Shown here: positions 33,791 through 44,136 of the stretch, one piece after another
How the letters are laid out: each line of letters opens with the position of its first letter
How positions within the stretch are numbered: the stretch's first letter is position 1
Assembly (NCBI GenBank): GCA_904066235.2
Contig: CAJFCV020000006.1
Coordinates: 5,456,001-5,520,000, forward strand
Origin: Bursaphelenchus xylophilus
Taxonomy: Eukaryota > Nematoda > Chromadorea > Rhabditida > Aphelenchoididae
Reading direction: 5' to 3'
DNA length: 64,000 nt
Translations under genes and position numbers: made by a program
The notes under the pieces: model-generated
What the model saw: only the letters and a program-made list of their open reading frames with translations
Told to the model about the DNA's origin: nothing
Databases searched by the model: none

Positions 33791-35523
33791 TCATATGCTT
33801 AAGCTAAGAGATTTGAGAGATTTGTTGCTGGCATTGTATAGTTCTGAAGGTCGTCGTTTCCGAAGACTTAATTCGTCAGATTCCCCAGTTTTGGTAAATT
33901 CAACTCCATCAAATCCGATGGATTCATCGCTACCGTTACTTTCCTTTCCATCTGATCCGTCTAGATTCTTCAAGAGAATCATAAACGGAATGTAAAGGAG
34001 ATTAATTCCGCCCATGAAGAACATGGCACTAAAAAAATTGTTTGAATCGTTGCACCATGGACCTTTAAGAACTAAAGTCACCAAAAAAGGTCAATTAAAA
34101 ACTTACTATTTAAAGCCGAACCATTTGACAAATGGCCCAGCCAAAAACGGCCCTGCGGCAAAGGCCAGGCATTCCGCGGAATCGCCGATCGCAAAAACCG
34201 AGCCATACGCCGAGGAATGCCTCTTGTCCACGATTGTCCCCAGCATGGAGAACATTGTAACATCCACAATTGCTATGCCCATTCCAGTAAAGAATACGGG
34301 GAAAATAAGAACAAACCTATTGGGACAATAAGGGATCACAAATCCAGCAATTCCAATGATCAGAAGCCCAGCCATCGCAAGCTTCCACCGACCAAAACGA
34401 TGAGAAATGTGGCCAAAGATTTGGGTGTTGATCAAATACCCTAAGGTCATAGGCAAAAAGGAAACCCCTTGCTCGGCCGAAGAAGAGTTCCAAGTCTCGA
34501 TCATCCATAGAGGAAGAGTTGGCTGGATACTCGACACTGACATATTGCTGATGAAAAGAGACCCAATTGTAATCAAAATATAAGGATCGAGAAGAAGAGC
34601 TTGTATCTTCGGCCCTTTCACATCTTCCCGCTCACACTTCGGCCGCAAAACTATTGCTTGAAGCCCTGGAAAATAGGTAAAACACCAACAGAAACCTTGC
34701 CTCCATCGATCAAGGTCAGTACAGCTAAGATTCCAAACGGAAGTATCATTCCGCCATATTCGTACAAGATGCCGCCATAAGATGGACCAATCAGACCTCC
34801 CAGTGCCAGTCCACCAAGTGCTGAAGCTAGCGCTCGGGCCCTATCAGCTTCGTCGGTGTACATCTTTGCGACGAGGCCAAGACCTAAAACGGTCACATGC
34901 GATAACAATAGAAAAGGTAGGTATCCTCAGGAGAGAGGCCCAGAAAATTTTCCGAGTCCCATCCTTACCTCCAGTTGAAGTAAAAGCAGATCCAATTCCT
35001 TGCACGGATCTGGCCAAAAACATCATCCAATACGCCTTACTGAAGGCGAAGGTTATTGTGGAAACTGCCAAAAGCATGAATCCAATAAACATCACTAATG
35101 AGTAGCCTATTCTAAATACAAAACATTGACCATGGCGCAAAGAAATAAATCGTATCTTACGCCAAATAACCTACCGATTTGTCATTGGACCAGCGATTAA
35201 ATTGAAAATGATCTGGACCACAGACTTGGACCCAAACAAAAGACCGACAGGAATACTTGTCTCAGAGTAGTCAACTGTCTCGTTCTTTTTTAATATTAGA
35301 CTACCGTCCTCTATCCATAGTTTTATCAAGTAATCCGGGATAATTGGAACTGAAATCAGATAATAAAAACAGAGATGTAGTAAGATTTACCAACAACAGT
35401 CGTCAACATGTAGTCAATCATCAAGGCCACATAAATGATGACCACAACTACTTTGCGACTTCGGTTGTTAACTGTCACCTTGTCTTTTATTGGGGGATCT
35501 GAAGCTGGCTGGATTTGAGCCAT
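33791..35523 (-). CDS. VMAT/VAChT-like vesicular transporter (SLC18A type), tandem copy 2
   Basis: The start is MAQIQPASDPPIKDK at 35523; the stop is at 33791. The exon layout parallels copy 1 (first exon ends at 35391). Blocks seen: ALMIDYMLTTVV, VPIIPDYLIKLWIEDG, LFGSKSVVQIIFNLIAGPMT, RIGYSLVMFIGFM, ARSVQGIGSAFTS, GLGLVAKMYTDEADRARALA, SSIQPTLPLWMIETW, LGYLINTQIFGHI, AIVDVTMFSMLG, VFAIGDSAECLAFAAGP. The Asp of TM1, Lys of TM2 and Asp of TM10 and TM11 are kept. The TM7 Glu conserved in VMAT and VAChT (LEP) is Gln (IQP) here, a change expected to disturb proton-coupled transport. A KNET N-glycosylation site lies in the first luminal loop. The tail is rich in Ser, Gly and Asp. Confidence 0.87.
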
Positions 35524-36007
35524 GGTTACGCTAAAAAGGCACAATTTAAAATTATTATAATTACAAATCGAAATACACGAATAGAGCAAAATCTTCTGCA
35601 AAAAAGTTTGGCTTTGGTTGAATGAACTTGTAAATTATTGAAAATTGGATTTCATCAGGGTCTAACCGGACTCGGATTTTGCATAAATTATCAAGCAGCT
35701 TCCGTCGACAAACGAAACCCAAAAAATTTTCATTGCCATGAGGGTGATGTCACCAAGAGCAAAGAAAATTGCCTAATGCCGCATTAATGGTCATGTAAAT
35801 ATTACAAAAGTTTATCCGAACAGGATAAACTTCTATAAACTTTCAATATACGCTTTGGCTTCCCTACAATAGGTCTTGCAAATAAACTACAAAGGCAAAT
35901 GCAAATCCTCGACCTATTCTAAGAGAACAGTAAAACTTCGTCAAAATCAACGATAAATTTTGATTTATTTCGTCGACAACAACAATATTATATACAGTAA
36001 TCGAGTG
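35524..36007. other. Short intergenic region between transporter copies 2 and 3
   Basis: This is 484 bases of AT-rich DNA with no frame of note. TACAGTAATCG near 35995 is one of the short dispersed TACNGTA motifs. It probably serves as the copy 2 promoter. Confidence 0.5.
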
Positions 36008-37735
36008 CTATGACAGTGTTAATGACTTTAACGACTGGTTACTGGGACTATTCACTTCCGAGGACCTTCTGCTTAGGCTGATGTTATTCATCCCTTCAAT
36101 GTCCTTAGGTGTTTCTTCTGTTTTTGTCTTATTCTCTTCTGTATTCGCTTTACTATCAGTCCTTTCCATGGTGTCCAATCGTTTGAGGAAGATCAGCAAA
36201 GGAGTGTAGAGGATGTTGATAATGCTCATGATGATCATCATGCTGACAGAAAAGAAAGTTTAATTTTTTTTAAATTTCCTCTCTCGTTACCCAATGATCA
36301 ACTTACTATTTGAATCCAAACCATTTGACGAACGGCCCAGCCAAGAAAGGTCCCGCAGCAAAAGCCACACAAACCGAGGAGTCCCCAATCGCATACACTG
36401 ATCCATACGCCGCGGCGTGCCTCTTATCGACTACAGTACCAAGCGTTGGAAACATTGTGCTGTCTACAATTCCAATTCCCAATCCTGTTAGTGTAATCGG
36501 AAGCAGTAAAAAGTAAATGTTGGGGCAGAAAGGGATCATAATGCCGGCCAATCCAATCATAATCATCCCTCCCATTGCGCATTTCCATCTGCCAAAGTTA
36601 TGGGCCAAAGCGCCGAATATTTGAGTGTTAATTAGATATCCAAGAGTTAACGGGAAGAAGACGAGGCCTTGAGCGACAGAGGAAGAGTTCCATTTCTCGA
36701 TCATCCACAGAGGAAGAGACGGCTCGAGGACGGAGATGGCCATGTTAGCTATCAAAATGGCACCAGCTGTGATCATTACGTACGGATCGATCAGGAGCTT
36801 CCCAACATGAGTTCCTTCTACATCCTCTCGCTGAATTGTCGGTCGAAGAATAATCGCTTGGAGGCCTCAAACAAGATGACTTCTGTTTATTATTCTGAGT
36901 TCTCACCTCCGTCGATCAAAGCGAAGACTGCCAAAATCCCAAAAGGCAACAATATTCCGCCGTATTCGTAAGTTAGACCTCCATAAGCTGGGCCGATCAA
37001 AGCTCCCAAGGCGAGACCTCCTAGCAATGTTGCAATCGCTTTTCCTCGTTCCACTTCGTCGGTGTACATCTTGGCGACCATTCCAAGACCTGAAGGATAA
37101 TTTATGTTTTTTATAGAGATATTATTTTGCCTGCAGTTGAAGTAAAGGCTGATCCAATTCCTTGAACAGAACGGGCAAAGAATAAGGTCCAATAAGCCTT
37201 GCTGAAACCAAAAGCGATGGTGGAAACTACAATTAAAATGAATCCAACGAACATCACAATAGGGTATCCAAGGCTGGAAAGTTATTAAAATTATATCGTA
37301 CATGTGATGATAAATAAATCGTCGAAGAAGGGCCAAGGTTTTTAATTGACTCACCGATTGGTCAAAGGCCCGGCAATCAGGTTGAAAATAATCTGAACTA
37401 CCGATTTGGAGCCAAAAAGAAATCCGACAGGGATGCTGGTCTCAGAGTAATTGACCGTCTCGTTCTCTGCCAGTACAATACTCCCATCTTCGGTCCACAA
37501 TTTAATCAGATAATCCGGTATAATTGGAACTGAAATGAAACAGATTCACTATAATATAGATTCAAATCAAATAACACTTACCAACAACAGTAGTCAACAT
37601 ATAATCGATCATAAGGGCCACATAAATAATTGCGATGACAACTTTTCTGCTTCTGTTTCCGATCTTAACTTTCGCTGGCTTTGTTTCCGTAGTAGCAGTT
37701 GTTGTTGTAGTTTCTGATGGCTGTATTTTTGTCAT
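36008..37735 (-). CDS. VMAT/VAChT-like vesicular transporter (SLC18A type), tandem copy 3
   Basis: The start is MTKIQPSETTTTTATTETK at 37735; the stop is at 36008. The order of blocks is as in the other two copies: ALMIDYMLTTVV, VPIIPDYLIKLWTEDGS, LFGSKSVVQIIFNLIAGPLT, GLGMVAKMYTDEVERGKAIA, LLGGLALGALIGPAYGG, ISVLEPSLPLWMIEKW, LGYLINTQIFGALAHNFGRW, GIVDSTMFPTLG, VYAIGDSSVCVAFAAGP. The TM7 Glu is present, so the full VMAT set of charged residues is there. The tail ends VNSPSNQSLKSLTLS, close to the NASNKSLKSLSLSI of copy 2, which groups these two. The N-terminus has a Thr-rich run. All three genes read the same way with 0.5-2 kb between them. Confidence 0.87.
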
Positions 37736-39551
37736 CTCTATCTAGATTGATTATATTATAGTAGGCAAGAGGAAACAAAGATGGTGACAGTAGAAAATAT
37801 TATAGAATAGAAGGAATTTTAAAAAGCCGTCGACAACCGACGGGTTTGGGAGGTTTGAAAATGAAGATTTAAACTTTTTAACACAAATTTACAAAAATAT
37901 TTTATGATAAAGATCTATCGAGATTTGTTTTCTGTATCAACTAAACCAAAAAATTTGTGATCAACTAGTCTTTCTAGCACTTCCAAACATTTAAAACCGA
38001 ATAGTAATCAACGACAAACTGATCTGCTTTCCCAAAAACGGTTACAAGTTGGATCTCTTTATTCCATTTGGTATGATCGACTACTTTTTAAGCCCTCAGG
38101 GAACGAGAAATCACTCAATGCGCCGATAATTTATTCAACTTCTCCTCAACATATTCAAAAGACCAAAAATTAGGGGATTATCTCGAGGGGAAGGTTGTAG
38201 GTTCAGAGTTATATTCGATGGTCCCCATTTTATAGCCTTTCCTCTATCCATTTATCACATCATCTTTGGTCTTATGATATAAAAAATTTAAAATCAAAAT
38301 TTGAGGATTACTAACAGAAAATTAGAATGTTTTGGTTTTGAAAAAAATCATTTTGGACACTCGAGAACATGCGTTTTTAAACTGTAGGAAATTGAAAAAC
38401 CAAAGAATGAGAGTTCAGTCTGAAGAGAGCTTATACTTGGCTGTGTTCCGTATAGCTAATCAAGGGGGTACCTCGGAGGTGACTTTAATTTTCTGTGACA
38501 TAATCTTTTCTAATCATCAACTTTTTTAAAAGCAAGCTATATAGAAGCGATTAGCATCCAGAATACACCGCGTAAAGGGTGCCTTAAAAAAGTTTTACCT
38601 CTTAAAATCAATTAACTCAATCACTATGGTCTAATGGCTACTTATAATGTCTGATCAGACCTAATACAAATACGCTTTAAACCCAAATTAAAACTACATT
38701 ACTGCAACGACAACGACGATTGACCCCCTTACAATAAAATTATTTTGTTTGAGAATGCTCACATTCAGTAACTGAGTAAATTTCGGTGAAAACAAGTAAG
38801 TGTAAATAACTGTCCTATATCCCAAATAATCAGATATAAATCTTGCACTCTTGTTTTGACAACAAGCATTAGTAATGAATGTTTTTTGAACCCCTTGTTT
38901 TTATCGTATTTTCAGAGTTTCAAAAATGTTGACAGGAATTTTGCAGCTGTTGATCTTTTGATTGCATCTTTGTTAAGACGGAATTAATATACAAAATAAG
39001 GAAACGTTTAAATGGGATAAAGAAATGGCTTCTTTAATTCAAAGTTTAGCTTTTTTGGTTTCCATTTACAAAGTTCTTTGATGATTACTTTTTACCATAT
39101 GAATTTAAAAAAATTTTTAAATAGCAAGTCAGAAAATACTGCTTACTAATAACAGTTGTACTTATTGTTGTAAACATTATTCAGCGAGTTTTGTTGACCA
39201 TTTCTGGCCGGATAATTGAAGCCAGTATGGCTGTAAAACTGGCCAGAGAAGGTTGTAATCTTGTACTCTATTTATGATTACAAAATACCTCCTTTCCTTG
39301 TTAATTCAATGTACACAGAGGATTTCTCATGTCCATTAGAAACATTTCAAATTCTGATGACATAATCTCCGGTACTCTTTATCTGATCCTTTCCCATTAC
39401 GTGCAAATCTTGTGAAATCCATTTTCGCAAACACAAAAAAGAGCGATCTCCGCAGATCCTCGAATAAAAATATAAAGGGGACCGATCAGATGGCGATAGA
39501 CAGAAAGCAAAGGCCAAAGAACTCGGCCCTTTCCTAATTTATTCTGGCTCA
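37736..39551. other. Intergenic region between divergent genes, no gene seen
   Basis: The minus-strand transporter and plus-strand HPDL genes diverge from here, so the region should hold both promoters. A TTTATAAATC-type AT-rich stretch and many short frames are present, none with splice support. Confidence 0.5.
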
Positions 39552-41504
39552 ATGAGTTCCCAACTTATAAATCATATCGAATATTGCGTCGGGAATGCGC
39601 TGCAGGTAGTTTTATATTTAATTGTAGGCATTTTAGAGAGCTTTTGGCGGCATTTTAGTACATGTTGCAACAAGGCTTTGGAAAAAGTTCCTTAATTTAC
39701 GTTTTGCCATCTTTTCAATTCAAACTTTTTGACAGAAAGCAATGTTTTTTGTATTCCTGGACTAATTTTTCTGATTGAGGCGTCTTTTTGGTACTGTACC
39801 TCCTTCGGATTCGAAAGATTTGCTCAAAAACGGACCAAATTTATATTCTCCATCGCTGTTCGAAATGGAAATGTAAGCAATAGGATCCAAACACATTTTA
39901 ATTTCAATGTTTACAGAGTATTCTGGTCTTTTCCAGTCCCAACTCCCCATCCGAACCCAATCTTACCCACCTGTTATCCATCCATGGTGATTTTGTCCAC
40001 AAAATTGGATTAAAAGTGGATAATTTGCGGAAATTTGTTCAAATTGCTGATCAAAAATCGATAAAAATTATTGAACAAGTTGAGAGCGAACAAGATGAAA
40101 ATGGGGAGATTCTCCAAGCGAGAATTCAGGGGTCCAGTGGTCATATCGAATATGAGATTTTTGAAAATGTCAATTATAATGGGGTGTTTCTGCCTGGATT
40201 TGAGGAAATTCAGAATTTTGGATTCTGTGAATCGCTGTAAGTACGACTAATATCCTTTTTTTGATTTCTGAAAATAAATTTTTCTTTGATGTCTAGTATA
40301 ATCTAATTTCCAGCCCTCCAATTTCCATCTCTGGCATCGATCATTTTGTTGAAGCCCACGAATCCGGGAGTGTGGATTCGGTGGTTGATTGGTACAATAA
40401 AGTCCTGAAGTTTGAGAGGTTCTGGTCGATTGATGACACCCAAGTTCACACCGAATACAGTGCCTTGAAAGCAGCTTTGGTCGCGAATAAAGAACGGAAC
40501 ATCCAAGTGACGTTGGTCGAACCAGTCCAGACCGAGAAAAAGGGGCGGGGACAGGTGCAGGTAAGGCTGGATTTGATGAGTTTGATTTTACAGTAAGATT
40601 CTAACCCAATAAGACACGGCATAACGCATTTTCTATTTTTCTGAGGTCTCGTTGAGGAGTAAAATATTATAAAATCCTTTACTAGGCGCGACATAAAGTC
40701 CGTAGAATTTTGCACAGTGCATTCAACCCTTTTTTTCGCACGCACCGCGGCGGTTCTCCGTTTTTGCACTAGCGACATGCACTTTTCGGCGATTGCACCC
40801 GCGACGTCGGCGAAAAAATTCTACGGATTTTATGGCGCGACTAGTACAAAAAATTCGTTTTTTTTTGTAAATTTTCGACGGGGACATTCTTGTTTTCTCA
40901 TCCCATTTCTCATCTTTTTCCATGGCCTCTCGCCCGCAAGCCTTGTTCAAGATCTCGCATTGATCCTGTAACCATAGGTGCCTGGAGAACTTGCCCACTT
41001 TGAATCTACTAAACTCATCAAAATCACGGCCTTTTGTTTTTCCAGGAATTCCTTGACTTCAATTCGGGCCCAGGAATTCAACACATCGCTTTTGTCGTCG
41101 ATGACATCATTGAGGCTGTCGCGGAAATGAAAAAACGAAGCGTGGAATTCCTCTCGATTCCCTCTGAATATTATGATAATATTGAAAAAAGGTTGGAAAA
41201 GAGTGGACTCAAGATAAAGGAGGACATGGAGAAGATCAGAGAGGGCCAATTACTCATTGACTTCGACGAAAAGGGATACTTAATCCAATGCTTTACCAAG
41301 CCAGTCCAGCCGCGACCAACTTTTTTTATCGAAATCATCAAAAGAAACAATTTTAATGTAAGAACAACATTAATTTAGTGCTTGCTATTACAGTTTTAAA
41401 GTTATTATACAATTTTTCAGGGATTTGGAGCCGGCAACTTCAAGGCTCTTTTTGAAGCCGTGGAATTGGAACAAAGAAAGCGAGGGACCCTTCTCCGAGA
41501 CTAA
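39552..41504 (+). CDS. 4-hydroxyphenylpyruvate dioxygenase-like protein (HPDL)
   Basis: Six exons (39552-39605, 39780-39872, 39917-40236, 40314-40560, 41046-41357, 41421-41504) join in phase to 369 residues. The C-terminal half has the iron-binding signature of HPPD-fold enzymes: His in GIDHFVE, His in GIQHIAF and Glu in [34 protein letters not shown]-like [20 protein letters not shown] and [13 protein letters not shown] match HPD closely. The N-terminal domain is shorter than in HPD: after VGNALQASFWYC the loop between GFERFAQ and KFIFSI is cut by about 15 residues. That fits the HPDL paralog (C. elegans C31H2.4 type) better than hpd-1. HPD converts hydroxyphenylpyruvate to homogentisate; mammalian HPDL makes 4-hydroxymandelate in a coenzyme Q head-group route. 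Exon 2 uses a weak acceptor (GATTGAG). Intron 4 holds an inverted-repeat element. Confidence 0.88.
40681..40845. mobile_element. MITE-like element with 31-base terminal inverted repeats, in HPDL intron 4
   Basis: ACTAGGCGCGACATAAAGTC at 40681 onward (31 bases) is mirrored in reverse complement at 40815-40845, with five or fewer differences. The inner part is CG-rich (CGCACGCACCGCGGCGG; GCGACGTCGGCG), has no coding capacity and contains one GCACAGTGC. A partial copy of the left end occurs at 63943-63976. Short non-coding length plus terminal inverted repeats is the picture of a non-autonomous DNA element. A clear target-site duplication was not found. Confidence 0.65.
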
Positions 41505-44136
41505 ATTATCAATAAACTCGATCTGACGTCGAATTCCCCCCGTTGTGACGCCATCCCCTTGAGGCTTGACGTCAGAAAAACAAAAAAAAACACTTTAATT
41601 TGAACGCACGATGCGAGAAAATAAACGGGAAAAGATGCACTGTGCAGTGGAAGCTTTTTTTGTACGCTCTTCCGTATAACTACGTTTTAAAGCGTTCTTT
41701 AAGCCTAAGAACTACGATAAAGAAGTGTCATTTTTCCGTAAATGTCACGACAGGGTCTTGTTTTTCTTGCACTGTGCACAAATTTGTCTTTCTTGCACTG
41801 TGCAGGAAGGATTTCTGTTTCCCTCATTCTTCTTCGTTTTTTTGGCCATCTTGAGAAACAAATGTCGCACGGCCCTCGAATTCCCCTGCACAGTGCTGAT
41901 TGTCAGACCCATCTTCAAACTTTTGTCGCTTGTGTTTTCGGTTCTGCCATCCTGCCGACCGGCTCCTGCGATCGCAATGGAGTGATCAATTCGCTTCATT
42001 TTGTTCGGCGAATGCGCGATACCGAAGATTTGCGACACCTTGCCGACATTTTTCGTTGAAAATGAGATCACGGACAGTCACGTTTCTTCGGTCGCTCCGA
42101 GATCGAAAACGAGATTGGGGTCGCGCAACGAACTTTCGGGGGCCGTCGCGAATTCTGCGAGATCACGCGACATTCTCAGCTGAGTCTTGCCGCGTGATTC
42201 ATCTGTTTTCCCAGATGACGAATTCCGAAAAGTGCAACCTGAGCGACGAGGTCCAACAGAGCGACAAATCCTCTGTCCCTTTTCTTTTCGCACAGTGCGG
42301 AGCCGTGCATTCCTCGAAACCTTCCAGAATCATCGCGATTGTCTGGATCTTTGTCGCCAGCCGCTTGAGACTCATTTCTTTCTCCCGCACTGTGCGTTTT
42401 TTGAACGGGCAAGACTTCGTTCCGGTTGAAGAGAGCGGAAAAGAAAAAGAAAGACCACAAGAATTTCGAAATCGTCTGTGCACTTGCAGAGAAAACGAAA
42501 AGACTGTGCAAGGAAGAGAGGGTCCGGCGTATGAGTAATCGCACTGTGCCACCATGATTTCGAAACATCGTTGAGAAGCGATGGCGTGACGCACAGTGCA
42601 TCAACTCAACATTAAAGGGTGCGGCCACGAAAGAGTGTGGAAAATTAGGAGAACCCAACAGAAAGATTATTGGAGATAAGTAGGGCGATAAAGATGCCCG
42701 CGATCAGAGAAAGGAAAAGAGTTCTGCTTTTCCAATGGGCACGAGAAAATAGTTTAGAGAAAATCAGAGAGTGGGAAGAGAAGGTGGGAGAAATTGGAAG
42801 AGAGTGTGCCGAAAGCAGAGACGAGGCGAAGAGAGTGTGGACGAAGGAGAGGGCGCAGACTTTCTCTTGTTCGACGTCTCACAACTTTTTCCCGCTCCAT
42901 GAAAGACGCACATTTTCTCCTTTTTTTGTGTTTTTGACGTCCCAAATGTTCTTCCAGAGGTTTTCAACGTCCGCTAAAACATTTTTCCTCATTCTAGATC
43001 AATATTCCATGCCGTCCTCGTGTTTTTACACATTTTTATTGGGATCTTATCGGAATTTTGCTTTGTAATTGAGATTCTCCTTGTTTTTTTAGTATTTAAA
43101 AAAAAGAAATCGAAGTAAAAATGATATCGAGTAGATGATGCAATCTTTTAAGCAAAAATTTGCATATTTACTTTATTTTTTATGGATTTTTGTTGTTTCG
43201 GCTTTTGGATGACCATTTTTTCAATCAGATTTTAGGTAATAACCAAGTATAATATCGAATTTTATTGAAACTTTTTGAAGGGTAACGTAGAATTTGTTTT
43301 ACTAAGATGACACATGCCTGATCGCATGACCTTTCTTTTAGGATAAATCAGCTTTAAATGTAAGTTTTAATTCCCTCGATGTTATCCATGGATATCCGAA
43401 AGGATCTGAGGTTTATTGCCGACAATTTAAATTACATATTTTACTATAGTAATTGCTGACTCTATATCATCTGTTAGAGAATTATGCGTCAATATCAATG
43501 TTGGTGATCTCTGACCTTATTTTAGATGAGGTTTGCAAGACTTTTTGATTTGCTGAATAAGAAGCGAGTGATGTGTTTTGGAATGTTCTAGACCATCTTT
43601 ACAGCATTTTTCTCTTCGTTATCGTTTTTACAAACAATTTACGATTTTTTTAGATATAAAATTATATTATTTTAGATATTTTTGGTCTCCATATTGCTCC
43701 ACGGTTCTGTTAAAAGTAATATCCCGGGTTTTCATATCTCCCGTGATTTTCTGCGCGTTTCGTTTTATTTTGCGCGGTGTCCGATAAGTATTTAACGCGA
43801 GTCACGTTTTCCTAAGGGCTTAATAAACTTTTTCTTTCAGATTCCCGATCGAAAGCTTGGATTGCCTCATCTTACTGACAGATTATTCATTGCTATTTAG
43901 TTTTTCATTTATTCCTACCCTTTTTGCTATTTTTTGCCGAGAAAACCTTTTCGTTTTCCCGTCCATCGGGGAGTATTATCGAGAAGATCGAAAGTCCTCT
44001 CAGTCCGTGCTTGTGGCGCGATAACGTTGTGTTATCCTGCTCAACCGAGACATTGGTTTGGGTTTATCTCGCGTGTTCGTGTGATTTTATCAGCCGGCTT
44101 GACAGGTTGCCCTGAAGACATAACTTTACTCACGTT
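41505..44136. other. Intergenic block with a 9-mer cluster and purine-rich tract, no gene accepted
   Basis: 41.5-42.7 kb is richer in GC than its surroundings and nearly free of stops in several frames on both strands (212 codons plus at 41900, 160 codons minus at 42658), yet no frame resembles a known protein or has splice support. GCAC[A/T]GTGC occurs eight times at 41637-42599. A TCTGACGTC/GACGTCAGA inverted pair (CRE-like) lies at 41522-41576. At 42655-42865 the plus strand is strongly purine-rich. From about 43080 the DNA returns to AT-rich. 43.8-44.1 kb should be the 5' leader of the bZIP gene; a CTTTCAG near 43836-43842 could be its trans-splice acceptor. Confidence 0.6.
41637..42599. 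repeat. Cluster of eight GCAC[A/T]GTGC near-palindromes
   Basis: Exact matches start at 41637, 41769, 41795, 41888, 42290, 42387, 42541 and 42591; a 7-base partial match lies at 42503. Spacing is irregular (26 to 402 bases) and flanks differ, so this is not a simple tandem repeat. Only two further copies were found in the rest of the window (3796 and 40712). Confidence 0.85.

Noticed and set aside
41900..42538. Open frame of 212 codons (plus) as a gene
   Set aside because: It overlaps equally long frames on the other strand, has no recognisable domain or splice signals, and its Ser/Arg/Phe-rich translation follows from base composition.
42670..43068. Open frame of 132 codons (plus)
   Set aside because: The charged N-terminal part comes from the purine-rich tract and the rest from a pyrimidine-rich tract; there is no coding signature.
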